Assembly: GCA_003141555.1 (NCBI GenBank)
Contig: PLMN01000019.1
Span: forward strand, 124,001 to 188,000
From: Candidatus Aminicenantota bacterium
Lineage (GTDB): Bacteria > Acidobacteriota > Aminicenantia > Aminicenantales > UBA4085
Direction: 5' to 3'
DNA: 64,000 bases
In this document: positions 1-11,029 of the stretch, piece after piece
Numbering within the stretch: position 1 is the stretch's first letter
Layout: every line of letters begins with the position of its first letter
The notes under the pieces: generated by a model
What the model saw: the letters and a program-made list of their open reading frames with translations, nothing else
What the model was told of the DNA's origin: nothing
Databases searched by the model: none
Translations under genes and position numbers: made by a program

Positions 1-1007
1 AGGCCACTTCCGAACTCGGCCGCGAGCCAGGCTTTGAGGCCGGCGAACGGCTTGAGGAGCGCGCTTTCGACGGGCCCGCCGATCTTGAAGATCGCGAAGA
101 AAAAGCCCAGCAGGACCGCGATCAGGACGGGATAGCCCCAGATCGGGTGCATGAGCACGTCGTCCAGGCGCTCGCCCCAGCTGCGCCTCGTCCGTCCCCG
201 GACCAAGCTTGCCTGCTCGGAAAGCTTGAGAGAGAGATGATGGCGCTCGGCGGCGACGGCTTCGTAGGCGGGCATGCCCCGCCGCAAGGCGAGCTCATCC
301 CGTATCCCGTCGAGCGTCGCTTTCAGGCCGGGGTCGATCTCCTCCAGGAATTCGCTGCAGAAGAGATGGCCGGATTCGATCATCTGGATCGCCGTGAATC
401 GCGGATTGGCGATGCACGGGAAATCGGCGGGCAGGCTCGCGACGAGCTTGTCCACGACCGATTCGACTTCGGCCGACCAGCGCGGCAGCGGCCCGCGGCA
501 GGGCGACTCGAGGCAGCGGAACGCGGCTTCGAGCAGCTCCTTGACGCCCCGGCCATGGGCGGCCACGGTCGGGATCACCGGCACGCCCAGCAGCTCCGCC
601 AGGCGGCCGGCGTCGATCGTGATCCCCTTCTTCTCGGCGAGGTCGGTCATGTTCAGGGCCACGACCATCGGCCGCTCCATCTCCAGCAACTCGAGCGTCA
701 GCTCGAGGCTCCGGCTGAGGATCGAGGCGTCGACCACGTTGACCATGACATCGGGCTTCTCCTGGAACAGATGCCGGAGGGCGACCTTTTCTGCCGGATC
801 GGCGGGATGAAGCGAATACGTCCCCGGGAGGTCGACCACGTTGAGCAGCCGGCCGTCGATGTTGACCAGGCTGTGGGTATGCTTGACCGAGGTCCCGGGG
901 AAATTCGAAGTCTGGGCCTTGTACCCTGCGACGGCGTTGAAGAGCGTGCTCTTGCCGCAGTTCGGCTGGCCTATGAAGATCAGGAGCGGCGCCTCAGGGG
1001 CGCTCAT
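1..1007 (-). CDS. feoB: Ferrous iron transport protein B (N-terminal part; cut by window edge)
   Basis: This is the cytoplasmic GTPase domain and the start of the membrane domain of the Fe(II) transporter FeoB. About 335 residues are inside the window. The N-terminus carries a G1 loop GQPNCGKST within the first 21 residues, a G3-type VVDLPGTYSL and a G4-type NMTD. A helical GTPase-associated region follows, and then the first hydrophobic segment (PVLIAVLLGFFFAIF) close to the left edge. The start ATG overlaps the end of feoA by 14 bp, so the two genes form one leftward operon. The upstream Fur-like palindrome suggests iron-dependent repression. The remaining membrane core and the C-terminus lie outside the window. 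Confidence 0.95.
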   Translation of the reverse strand, partial: MSAPEAPLLIFIGQPNCGKSTLFNAVAGYKAQTSNFPGTSVKHTHSLVNIDGRLLNVVDLPGTYSLHPADPAEKVALRHLFQEKPDVMVNVVDASILSRSLELTLELLEMERPMVVALNMTDLAEKKGITIDAGRLAELLGVPVIPTVAAHGRGVKELLEAAFRCLESPCRGPLPRWSAEVESVVDKLVASLPADFPCIANPRFTAIQMIESGHLFCSEFLEEIDPGLKATLDGIRDELALRRGMPAYEAVAAERHHLSLKLSEQASLVRGRTRRSWGERLDDVLMHPIWGYPVLIAVLLGFFFAIFKIGGPVESALLKPFAGLKAWLAAEFGSG

Positions 1008-1239
1008 CCGCGGCCTCGACCACGATTTTCTGGGCGATCCCCCGGCCCACGGCGGCGGTCACGCCCGTCCGGAGGTTTCGGATCAGGACCGGCCCCCGGA
1101 GGATCCCCAGGGCCTGGAGCTCGATGTCGTCGCCGACGTTGAAGCCGAGGGCGAACAGGCGGCGCCGGACGCCTTCGCCGCCGGCGATGTCCACGATCCG
1201 AAGCGTCGCGCCTTTCGGGGATTGAACCAGGTTCGTCAT
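994..1239 (-). CDS. feoA: Ferrous iron transport protein A
   Basis: An 81-residue SH3-like protein that partners FeoB in Fe(II) uptake. It shows the family pattern of an early G-x-x-x-R-R-R-L-F-A-LGF helix turn followed by short beta strands (ILRGPVLIRNL) and a terminal hydrophobic strand. I chose the start MTNLVQ rather than two upstream in-frame starts because those would place the Fur-like palindrome inside the coding region, and because an 81-residue product is normal for FeoA. The stop overlaps the feoB start, so the pair is probably translationally coupled. Confidence 0.9.
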   Translation of the reverse strand: MTNLVQSPKGATLRIVDIAGGEGVRRRLFALGFNVGDDIELQALGILRGPVLIRNLRTGVTAAVGRGIAQKIVVEAADERP

Positions 1240-1303
1240 CTCGTCATCTTTCGGCCGGCGGGTCGCGCGGGCGCTCCTATCCACTTGTTGATCCGGAATC
1301 GGT

Positions 1304-1324
1304 AATTGAGAATCATTCTCAATT
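1304..1324. promoter_or_regulatory. Fur-type operator upstream of feoAB
   Basis: A perfect inverted repeat with two 10-base arms (AATTGAGAAT and its complement) around a single central C. It contains the 7-1-7 form TGAGAAT-n-ATTCTCA typical of Fur-family boxes. It ends 65 bp upstream of the chosen feoA start, where an operator is expected. Fur control is inferred from the motif and the gene it precedes; no regulator gene lies in the window. Confidence 0.8.
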
Positions 1325-1470
1325 GCCATGATACGACATCGCGAAAGGAAAATCAAGCGTCAAATGTCATGACGAGACCCATGGGAGAACCCGTCGCGTT
1401 GTCACAACGTTATGAATCGATAAGTCCAGCGGGTGGCGCCGACCGGGGCGACGGACGCGCTTCGCCCCTT

Positions 1471-1500
1471 TTGCCGCTTCCCGCCGATTTATGGTAGGAT
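1471..1500 (+). promoter_or_regulatory. Possible sigma70-type promoter of the S46 peptidase
   Basis: TTGCCG and TAGGAT are separated by 18 bp. The -10 box lies 21 bp before the ATG, leaving room for the AAGGAGG ribosome-binding site. The match to consensus is only moderate. Confidence 0.4.
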
Positions 1501-1521
1501 GTCGCCATCCAAGGAGGCCCC

Positions 1522-3597
1522 ATGAAACATCTCAAACTCAAGCTTCTCATAGTCCTCATCTCCCTGACGTTCATCGTCCCGGCCTGGGCCGACGAGGGCT
1601 TGTGGCTCTTCAACATGCCGCCCGCGTCCGCTCTCAAGGCCAGGTACGGCTTCGCGATCACGCCCGAATGGATACAGCACCTTCGGCTCGCCTCCGTCCG
1701 GTTCGGCGGCGCCTCGGGCTCGTTCGTCTCCCCCGACGGCCTGGTCCTGACGAACCATCACGTCGGCCAGGGCGCTCTCCAAAACCTGAGCACCAAGGAC
1801 CGCGACCTGATGAAGACCGGTTTCTATGCCCGGACCCGAGCCGAGGAGCTCAAGGCCCCGGGCATGGAGCTCATGGTCCTGCAGGACATCGAGGACGTGA
1901 CGGCCAGAGTTTCCGGGGCCGAGACGGCCGACATGACGCCCGCCCAGGCCGCCGCCGCCCGCGACAAGGCGATCGCCGCCCTCGAAAAGGAGAGCACGGA
2001 CAAGACCGGCCTCCGCTCGACGGTCGTCAACCTTTATTCCGGGAGCATGTATCATCTCTACCGCTACAAGGTCTACAACGACGTCCGCCTGGTCTTCGCC
2101 CCCGAGTACGCCGTCGCCTTCTTCGGCGGCGATCCGGACAACTTCACCTACCCCCGCTACGATTTCGACATCACCCTCTTCCGCATTTACGAAAACGACA
2201 AGCCGATCGCCTCCAAGAGCTACCTCAAGTGGAATACGGCCGGGCTCAAAGAGGGCGACCTCATTTTCGCCTCCGGCCACCCCGGCTCCACGGGCCGCCT
2301 CTTGACCATGGCCCAGATGGAGTTTCTCCGCGACGTGAGCTATCCGTTCACGATCGTCAATTACCAGCGCCGCCGCGCCCTGCTCCAGGACTACGGCAAG
2401 CGCGGGCCGGAATACGCCCGGCAGGCCCAGGGCACGCTCTTCGGCATCGAGAACAGCCTGAAGGCCACGATCGGCTACCAATCCGGCCTCCTGGACAAGG
2501 CCCTGATGGACAAGAAGGCCAAGGACGAACAGGCCTTCCGCGACGCCATCCGCAAGGACCCGGCCCTCGACAAGGAATTCGGCCGGGCCTGGGACGAGCT
2601 CGCCCAGGCCGAGAAGAAATACGCCGAGTTCTTCAAGGCCTACCGCTTCTTCGAAGGCGGAGCGGGATTCACCTCCGGCTACTTCACCATGGCCCGCTCG
2701 CTCGTCCGCCTCGCGACCGAGCGGACCAAACCCAACGACGAGCGGCTCCGGGAATACCGCGACACCGCCCTGCCCGCGCTCACCCGGCGGATGCTGACCG
2801 TAACCCCGATCTATGACGAGCTCGAAGTCGCCAACTTCACCGACGCGCTCATCCAGCTCCAGAAGGAGTTCGGCCAACAGCTCGAGGTGAAATGGCTCTT
2901 CGCCGGACGCCTGGCCGAGGACATCGCCAAGGACTACATCGCCGGCACGAAGCTGAAAGACCCCGAGGTCCGGAAAAAATACGTCGACGGCGGCCTGGAC
3001 GCGATCTACGCCTCCGACGACCCGATGATCAAGCTGGCCCTGATGGTGGACCCGATCTCGCGCGGGCTGCGCAAGCGCTACGAAGCCGAGGTCGAGCCCA
3101 TCGAAGCCCGCAACGGCGCCCTGATCGCCCGGGCGATCTTCAAGGTCAAAGGCGCCTCCGTCCCGCCCGACGCCACGTCCACCCTGCGCCTCAGCTTCGG
3201 GACGGTGAAGTCCTACCTGGAGAACGGCAAAAAGATCCCGATCAATACGTCGTTCAAGGGAATGTACGACCTGGCGGCCAAGGCCGGCAACAAGCCGCCC
3301 TATGAGCTGCCCGCGAGCTTCCTGGCAGGCAAGGCCAAGATGAACCTGGAGACCCCGATCGACTTCATCGCGACCTGCGACTCGATCGGCGGCAACTCCG
3401 GCTCCCCGGTCGTCAACCGCAAGGGCGAGTTCTCGGGCGTCCTTTTCGACGGCAACATCCAGTCCCTCCCCGCCCGGTTCGTTTACTCCGACACCCAGAA
3501 CCGCTCGGTCATGGTCCACAGCCAGGGCATCATCGAAGCCCTGACCAGGATCTACGGCGCCCAGCCGCTGGTGAACGAGCTGCTCGGCAAGAAGTAA
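1522..3597 (+). CDS. S46 family dipeptidyl-peptidase, DPP7-type
   Basis: A 691-residue secreted serine peptidase that removes dipeptides from peptide N-termini. A signal peptide covers about residues 1-23 (hydrophobic core, then PAWA-D). The chymotrypsin-like halves carry the family motifs TNHHVG (His79/80), DNFTYPRYDFD (acid region) and GGNSGSPVV (nucleophile Ser626). The position 18 residues after the nucleophile, which sets P1 preference in this family, is Gly (FDGN, residue 644). That is the DPP7 state (hydrophobic P1) rather than the DPP11 Arg state (acidic P1). Length is normal for S46. An AAGGAGG ribosome-binding site precedes the ATG. The enzyme fits a peptide-fermenting lifestyle. 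The next gene converges on it. Confidence 0.93.
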   Translation: MKHLKLKLLIVLISLTFIVPAWADEGLWLFNMPPASALKARYGFAITPEWIQHLRLASVRFGGASGSFVSPDGLVLTNHHVGQGALQNLSTKDRDLMKTGFYARTRAEELKAPGMELMVLQDIEDVTARVSGAETADMTPAQAAAARDKAIAALEKESTDKTGLRSTVVNLYSGSMYHLYRYKVYNDVRLVFAPEYAVAFFGGDPDNFTYPRYDFDITLFRIYENDKPIASKSYLKWNTAGLKEGDLIFASGHPGSTGRLLTMAQMEFLRDVSYPFTIVNYQRRRALLQDYGKRGPEYARQAQGTLFGIENSLKATIGYQSGLLDKALMDKKAKDEQAFRDAIRKDPALDKEFGRAWDELAQAEKKYAEFFKAYRFFEGGAGFTSGYFTMARSLVRLATERTKPNDERLREYRDTALPALTRRMLTVTPIYDELEVANFTDALIQLQKEFGQQLEVKWLFAGRLAEDIAKDYIAGTKLKDPEVRKKYVDGGLDAIYASDDPMIKLALMVDPISRGLRKRYEAEVEPIEARNGALIARAIFKVKGASVPPDATSTLRLSFGTVKSYLENGKKIPINTSFKGMYDLAAKAGNKPPYELPASFLAGKAKMNLETPIDFIATCDSIGGNSGSPVVNRKGEFSGVLFDGNIQSLPARFVYSDTQNRSVMVHSQGIIEALTRIYGAQPLVNELLGKK

Positions 3598-3674
3598 GCG
3601 AGGCTCATTCCCGATTCCTCCCTCGCGGCGGCAGGGAACCCCGGGCTTTGCCCGGGGATCCGCTTTCGCCGTAC

Positions 3675-3730
3675 TCGCCCGTGCCTAAAACCACGGGCGA
3701 ATGCCCCGCGGCCGGGGAGGATTTTTTTTT
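3675..3730 (+). terminator. Rho-independent terminator after the S46 peptidase
   Basis: A 9-bp perfect stem (TCGCCCGTG, 3675-3683, with 3692-3700) is followed by a short GC hairpin (CCCCG/CGGGG, 3704-3717) and a run of nine T from 3722. A further 8-bp hairpin with a TTT loop lies at 3639-3657. The T run is on the plus strand, so it should end the S46 transcript. Confidence 0.75.
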
Positions 3731-3749
3731 AGCGGGAGGCGGGCGGGAC

Positions 3750-4919
3750 TCAGGCGATCTTCCGAGCGCGCAGGGCGATCAGGCCCCCCAGGAGGACGAG
3801 AAAATTCACCGCGATCAGCGAGTGATGCGTATAGAAGCGGAAGAGCGCGGTTCCGAGCACTTCGCGCAGCGTCCCACCGATGATCAGAAAATCGAGGACG
3901 AGGAGCCATTTCCAGGCCCCGGGGATATCCGGCCATTTCCCGAGGATGAGCAGGACCGCCGGGAGGGCATAGAAGTAGTTATAGTACCAGCCGAGCGGCG
4001 AGAAGAACGGGACGAGGACCATTAGGAACGAGAGCTCCAAGACCTCGGCGCCCGGGACCGCCTTCTTCCGGCCGTCCGCCATCATCCACGGAAAACCCGC
4101 GGCGGCGGCCAGGCCGAACGCCAACCAGATGGCTTTCGCCGCTCCCGGCTGGTCGCCCGGCAACAACTTCCAGACGAACGCGTAGAGCGACGCGTTATCG
4201 CCCACGGCCATCAGCCCGGGCGTCGAATGGGAGAGGGTGACGGCCCATTCCTTCAGGACGGCGAAATTGCCCCGCACCCCGAATTCAACGATGGGCAGGG
4301 CCAGGCCGGCCAGGAGCGCACCCCCGCCCCAAATCAAGGTTTTCCAGCGCTTCTTCAGGACGAAATATGGCAGGAAGATCAGGGCGTAGGGCTTGAAGAG
4401 TAGAGAGACAGCCCACAAGGCGCCGGCCGGGGCGTCCTTCCGCTTGAGGAACGCAGCCATCATCAACATGAGGAGGAAGATGATCAGCAGGTTGACTTGC
4501 CCGAGCTCGATCTCTCGACCGATGAGCTTCGCCAGGACCGCGAACCCCAGCCCCGCGACGAACCAGAGGCCCTTCCTCCGTCCGGGGATCATCCGCCAGC
4601 CGATCAGGAAGCCGCCAAAAAGAAAAATAAGCTCGAGGTAGTACCAGACGACCTTGGCAATCGAATACGGCATCAGGGCGAGCCAGGAATAAAACAGGGC
4701 CGCGGCCGGAGCATATTTGAACTGGAGGTGGCCGTCCGAGATCCGGTAGAGCGTCTCGCCGGCCAGGATCCGCTGGCCGTTGCGGTAGCAGACCCCGAAA
4801 TCGCTCATGTCCCGCCCGACGAAGCCGAGATAGACGACGTAGAACGCCGCCACGAGAACGAGCACGACACCGATCCGCACCGCGGGCTGACGCCAAAAAG
4901 CCTTTTTCTCTTCGGACAT
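3750..4919 (-). CDS. GT87/DUF2029-like polytopic membrane glycosyltransferase
   Basis: A 389-residue integral membrane protein with roughly ten hydrophobic helices. The N-terminus has a membrane segment followed by a loop reading GRDMSDFGVCYRNGQRILAG and later YAPAAALFYSWLAL. An aspartate-bearing first loop followed by a Y-x-Y/KYAP segment is typical of polyprenyl-phosphate-mannose-dependent GT-C enzymes of family GT87. The acceptor cannot be told from sequence. The ATG is preferred over a TTG 18 bp upstream because a GGCGGA-like ribosome-binding site precedes the ATG. The gene has its own promoter and no operon partner. Confidence 0.75.
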   Translation of the reverse strand: MSEEKKAFWRQPAVRIGVVLVLVAAFYVVYLGFVGRDMSDFGVCYRNGQRILAGETLYRISDGHLQFKYAPAAALFYSWLALMPYSIAKVVWYYLELIFLFGGFLIGWRMIPGRRKGLWFVAGLGFAVLAKLIGREIELGQVNLLIIFLLMLMMAAFLKRKDAPAGALWAVSLLFKPYALIFLPYFVLKKRWKTLIWGGGALLAGLALPIVEFGVRGNFAVLKEWAVTLSHSTPGLMAVGDNASLYAFVWKLLPGDQPGAAKAIWLAFGLAAAAGFPWMMADGRKKAVPGAEVLELSFLMVLVPFFSPLGWYYNYFYALPAVLLILGKWPDIPGAWKWLLVLDFLIIGGTLREVLGTALFRFYTHHSLIAVNFLVLLGGLIALRARKIA

Positions 4920-4936
4920 GTCGATTTTCCGCCCCA

Positions 4937-4965
4937 AAACTAGTCGATTTTCCGTGACAAGTCAA
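4937..4965 (-). promoter_or_regulatory. Promoter of the GT87-like gene
   Basis: Read on the minus strand, TTGACT (4960-4965) and TAGTTT (4937-4942) are 17 bp apart. The -10 box lies 17 bp before the chosen start codon. Confidence 0.6.
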
Positions 4966-4980
4966 CAATGGCCTCCCACG

Positions 4981-5053
4981 CCGAAAATGGGGACACGGAA
5001 CGCGAGCCTCCCGTCAACGAATAACCAGCGGGGTTCCGTGTCCCCTTTTTCGG
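4981..5053. repeat. GGGGACAC-type palindromic element, copy 1
   Basis: Arms 4981-5001 and 5033-5053 pair over 21 bp with one mismatch. The core is GGGGACACGGAAC, with its exact complement ending in CCCC and five T. The 31-base loop is not conserved. The same core recurs at 51341-51411. The hairpin followed by T also resembles a terminator, but it lies between two divergent genes and upstream of the secA promoter. Confidence 0.85.
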
Positions 5054-5075
5054 CCCCCCTTCCCAGCTCCCGAAA

Positions 5076-5105
5076 TTGACAAAACAGGCCTTTTTCTGGT
5101 AAAAA
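5076..5105 (+). promoter_or_regulatory. secA promoter, -10 box almost touching the start codon
   Basis: A consensus TTGACA (5076-5081) is followed after 18 bp by TAAAAA (5100-5105). The ATG of secA begins only 6 bp after the -10 box, so transcription should start at or next to the ATG. Confidence 0.6.
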
Positions 5106-5111
5106 TAGGTA

Positions 5112-7730
<2,619 letters not shown>

Positions 7731-7742
7731 CGAGGAGGCAGC

Positions 7743-9209
7743 ATGCTCGATGACGCCATCCGGAACGGCCTCACCTTCGACGACGTCCTGATCCTCCCGG
7801 CGAAGTCCGCCGTCACCCCGGCCGAGGCCGTCGTCGCGACGCGCCTCAGCCGCCACATCGCCTTGAACATCCCCCTGGTCAGCGCCTCGATGGACACGGT
7901 GACCAAGTCCCTGATGGCCATCGCCCTCGCCCAGCAGGGCGGCCTGGGGATCGTCCACCGCAACATGTCCGTCGCCGCCCAGGCCGACGAGGTGGACAAA
8001 GTCAAGCGCCACGAGAGCGGGATGATCCACGACCCGATCAGCATGAAGCCCCAGGACAAGATCTTCCAGGCCAAGGACGTCATGCAGAAATACCGGATCT
8101 CGGGCCTGCCCATCGCCGACGAAACGAATAAGCTCGTGGGGATCCTGACCAACCGCGACATCCGCTTCGAAACGCGGTTGGATCTGCCCATCGAGGAGGT
8201 CATGACCAGGGACCTGGTCACCGTCCCCGTCGGGACGTCGCTGGCCGAGGCCGAGAAGCTCTTCCACACCCACAAGATCGAGAAGATCCTGATCGTCGAC
8301 GAGACGTTCCACCTCAAGGGGATGATCACCTACAAGGACATCCTGAAGCGCATCCAGTATCCCAACGCCTCCAAGGACGGGCAGGGGCGCCTGCGCGTCG
8401 GGGCCGGGGTCGGCGTGGGCAAGGCCGCGCTCGAGCGGGCGAAAGCCTTGGTCGCCGCCGGCGCGGACGTCCTCATCGTGGACACCGCCCACGGCCACCA
8501 GCAAAATGTCCTCGACACCGTCACCCTGCTCCGCCGCGAGTTCCCCTCCCTGGAGCTCGTCGCGGGCAACATCGGCACCGCGGAAGCCGCCGCCGAGCTG
8601 ATCGAGCTGGGCGTCGACGCCCTCAAAGTCGGCGTCGGGCCGGGCTCGATCTGCACCACCCGGATGGTCAGCGGGGCGGGCGTGCCCCAGATCACGGCCA
8701 TCGCCGACGTCTTCAAGGTCGCCGGGCCGAAGGGCATCCCGATCATCGCCGACGGCGGGATCAAGTATTCGGGCGACGTGACCAAGGCCATCGCCGCCGG
8801 CGCGAGCTCGGTCATGCTGGGCAACATGCTGGCCGGCACGGACGAGGCCCCGGGCGAGGTCGTCCTCTACCAGGGACGCTCGTACAAGGTCTACCGGGGC
8901 ATGGGCTCGCTCGAGGTCATGAAGGACGGCAAGAGCCGCGACCGGTATTTCCAGGACGCGGCCGCCCCCGAATCGAAGCTCGTCCCGGAAGGGATCGAGG
9001 GCATGGTCCCCTACAAGGGCGGCGTCGCGCCCATCCTCCAGATGCTCGTCGGCGGCCTGAAGTCGGGCATGGGCTACGCCGGCTGCCAGAGGATCGAGGA
9101 CTTGCAGAAGGATGCCCGCTTCATCAGGATCAGCGCCTCCGGCCTCAAAGAGAGCCACGTCCACGACCTGACCATCACCAAGGAAGCTCCAAACTATCAT
9201 TTGGAATAA
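7743..9209 (+). CDS. guaB: IMP dehydrogenase
   Basis: A 488-residue NAD-dependent enzyme oxidising IMP to XMP, the committed step of GMP synthesis. The TIM-barrel N-terminus ([15 protein letters not shown]) is interrupted by a two-CBS Bateman module at about residues 95-205. The catalytic loop [13 protein letters not shown] contains Cys304. The flap and C-terminal signature ([17 protein letters not shown]) are intact. An AGGAGG ribosome-binding site precedes the ATG. Length is normal. Confidence 0.98.
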   Translation: MLDDAIRNGLTFDDVLILPAKSAVTPAEAVVATRLSRHIALNIPLVSASMDTVTKSLMAIALAQQGGLGIVHRNMSVAAQADEVDKVKRHESGMIHDPISMKPQDKIFQAKDVMQKYRISGLPIADETNKLVGILTNRDIRFETRLDLPIEEVMTRDLVTVPVGTSLAEAEKLFHTHKIEKILIVDETFHLKGMITYKDILKRIQYPNASKDGQGRLRVGAGVGVGKAALERAKALVAAGADVLIVDTAHGHQQNVLDTVTLLRREFPSLELVAGNIGTAEAAAELIELGVDALKVGVGPGSICTTRMVSGAGVPQITAIADVFKVAGPKGIPIIADGGIKYSGDVTKAIAAGASSVMLGNMLAGTDEAPGEVVLYQGRSYKVYRGMGSLEVMKDGKSRDRYFQDAAAPESKLVPEGIEGMVPYKGGVAPILQMLVGGLKSGMGYAGCQRIEDLQKDARFIRISASGLKESHVHDLTITKEAPNYHLE

Positions 9210-9255
9210 GGCGGGCAGAGGGCGAGCCCCGGGCGCATCTTCCCGCCGGAGTCGA

Positions 9256-9687
9256 ATGATGAAAAAGAAATTTTGGCGCTGTTTCGTCTGCAACGATGTC
9301 CATTGGGGCTTCAAGCCGCCCGAAATCTGCCCCACCTGCAAGGTCGCCCACGCCTATGTCGAGATTTCGGCCAAGGAAGCCAAGGCCTGCCTCGGCCCTC
9401 TCCCCGAGCCGGGGTTTACGAAAGCCGATTTCCGCCGGGCGATCGAAGTCTTCGCCGCGCCGAACCAGTTCAAAGTCAACCCCGACACGGAGCGGGTCGA
9501 CCTGCTCCTTGAAGGCATGTTCTCCAACGAGCAAAACCACGGCCTCCGCTACTGCCCCTGCCGCCTCCGGAGCAAGGACTTCGAGGAGGACCTGAAAATC
9601 GTCTGCCCCTGCAACTTCCTGATCCACGAAACCTACCAGGGCCTGGAGAAGGGAGAGTGCTGGTGCGGACTGTTCATCAAGAGGTGA
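9256..9687 (+). CDS. Rubredoxin-domain / ferredoxin-thioredoxin-reductase-like protein
   Basis: A 143-residue iron-sulfur protein. Residues 1-35 form a rubredoxin-like metal knuckle pair, C9-x2-C12 and C25-P-T-C28. The C-terminal half carries C100-P-C102, C117-P-C119 and C135-W-C137. This is the same three-pair cysteine order as the [4Fe-4S] catalytic subunit of ferredoxin:thioredoxin reductase (usually CPC-x16-CPC-x8-CHC), but with spacings of 14 and 15. Rubredoxin-bearing FTR relatives are known as ferredoxin:disulfide reductases in anaerobic archaea and bacteria. The glutaredoxin-like gene starts 2 bp after its stop and is the obvious partner. An inferred role is passing electrons from ferredoxin to protein disulfides. 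Confidence 0.85.
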   Translation: MMKKKFWRCFVCNDVHWGFKPPEICPTCKVAHAYVEISAKEAKACLGPLPEPGFTKADFRRAIEVFAAPNQFKVNPDTERVDLLLEGMFSNEQNHGLRYCPCRLRSKDFEEDLKIVCPCNFLIHETYQGLEKGECWCGLFIKR

Positions 9688-9689
9688 TC

Positions 9690-9965
9690 ATGAGCAAGCA
9701 CATCATGTTCCACGGCCGCGAATGCCCCCACTGCCGGGCTATGATGCCCCTCGTGGACCGGCTCATCGCCGAGGGCTTCGCCATCGAGAAGCTTGAGGTC
9801 TGGCACGACGAGAAGAACGCCGACCTCATGCGCTCCTACCGCCCGGTGATCGCCGCGAAGTGCGGCGGCCAGCTCCGCGTCCCGACCTTCCTCAACCCCG
9901 AGACGAGCGACGCCGTCTGCGGCGAGATCCCCTACGAGAAGCTGAAAGAGTGGGCCTCGAGCTGA
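9690..9965 (+). CDS. Glutaredoxin-like protein (CPHC)
   Basis: A 91-residue thioredoxin-fold protein. The active-site motif C12-P-H-C15 follows the first strand (HIMFHGRE), and a cis-proline-type RVPTF sits near residue 68. It is shorter than thioredoxin, as in NrdH and glutaredoxin. The ribosome-binding site (AAGAGG) overlaps the stop of the FTR-like gene, so the two are translationally linked. I infer that it is the acceptor of electrons from the upstream disulfide reductase. Its downstream target is unknown. Confidence 0.8.
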   Translation: MSKHIMFHGRECPHCRAMMPLVDRLIAEGFAIEKLEVWHDEKNADLMRSYRPVIAAKCGGQLRVPTFLNPETSDAVCGEIPYEKLKEWASS

Positions 9966-9979
9966 CGACGAAGGCCCCC

Positions 9980-11029
9980 ATGCTCCAGATCCTGGACGAA
10001 GAGGGACAGGTCCGCCCGGGCGCCGAGCCGGCCCTCGCCCCGGCCGAGCTGCGGAGGATCTACGAGATCATGGTCCTTGCCCGGACGGCCGACGCCAAGG
10101 CGCTCAAGCTCCAGCGCCAGGGCCGGATGGGGACCTACGCCTCGAGCCTGGGCCACGAAGCCTGCCAGATCGGGACGGCTTTTCCGCTCCGGCCTGAGGA
10201 CTATTTCTTCCCCTATTTCCGCGACCTGGGCGCGTATCTCACCCTGGGCTACCCGCTGGCCGACTACTACCACTACTGGATGGGAAATGAAGCCGGCCTC
10301 CGAACGCCGGACGGCCTGAACCTCTTCGCCTTGGCCATCCCCGTCGCCTCCCAGATCCCTCACGCGGTCGGGGCGGCCCTGGCCGCCAAGCTCCGGAAGA
10401 AAACCGGCGCCGCGGTCTGCACGTTCGGCGACGGGGCCACGTCCGAGGGAGATTTCCACGAGGGGCTCAATTTCGCGGGCGTCTTCCGCACGGCCAACGT
10501 CTTCGTCTGCTACAACAACCAGTGGGCGATCTCGACGCCGCGCTCCAGGCAGACGGCCTCGGAGACCATCGCCCAGAAGGCCGGGGCGTACGGCTTCCCC
10601 GGTGTCCAGGTCGACGGCAACGATGTCCTGGCCGTCATCGCGTCCGTCCGCGAGGCGCTGGACAGGGCTCGCGCCGGCGGCGGCCCGACGCTCATCGAAG
10701 CCGTGACCTACCGGATGGGCCATCACACCACCTCGGACGACGCGACGCGCTACCGGACCGAGGAGGAGGTCAAGGCCTGGGAGCCCCGCGACCCGCTTCG
10801 CCGGCTCCGAATCTACCTCCGATCCAGAGGGCTGTCCGACGAAGCCTCCGAAAAAGGCGTGCTGGACGCGGCGACGAACGCCGTCGAGAAAGCCGTGGCG
10901 GAGGCCGAAAGCCGGCCGCCCGCGACGGTCGACGACCTCTTTGCCTACACTTACAAGAATATGCCGCCCGCCCTGGCCGAACAGCGGACGGGGCTCAAGG
11001 AAGCTTTAAAGGCGGAGGCGGGCCGATGA
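9980..11029 (+). CDS. pdhA: Pyruvate (or branched-chain 2-oxoacid) dehydrogenase E1 alpha
   Basis: A 349-residue thiamine-diphosphate-binding subunit of the E1 decarboxylase. It shows the TPP motif GDGATSEGDFHEGLNFAG and a following YNNQWAIS. The phosphorylation-loop-like segment YRMGHHTTSDDATRYR near residues 235-250 is typical of two-subunit E1 alpha chains. The ATG is chosen because further upstream starts lie inside the glutaredoxin-like gene; the ribosome-binding site (GAAGG) is weak. The stop overlaps the E1 beta start (ATGA). Sequence alone cannot separate pyruvate from branched-chain substrates with certainty. Confidence 0.88.
   Translation: MLQILDEEGQVRPGAEPALAPAELRRIYEIMVLARTADAKALKLQRQGRMGTYASSLGHEACQIGTAFPLRPEDYFFPYFRDLGAYLTLGYPLADYYHYWMGNEAGLRTPDGLNLFALAIPVASQIPHAVGAALAAKLRKKTGAAVCTFGDGATSEGDFHEGLNFAGVFRTANVFVCYNNQWAISTPRSRQTASETIAQKAGAYGFPGVQVDGNDVLAVIASVREALDRARAGGGPTLIEAVTYRMGHHTTSDDATRYRTEEEVKAWEPRDPLRRLRIYLRSRGLSDEASEKGVLDAATNAVEKAVAEAESRPPATVDDLFAYTYKNMPPALAEQRTGLKEALKAEAGR

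Noticed and set aside
1489-3519. 676-codon antisense reading frame over the S46 gene
   Set aside because: It is composition-driven, and the sense peptidase motifs are complete.
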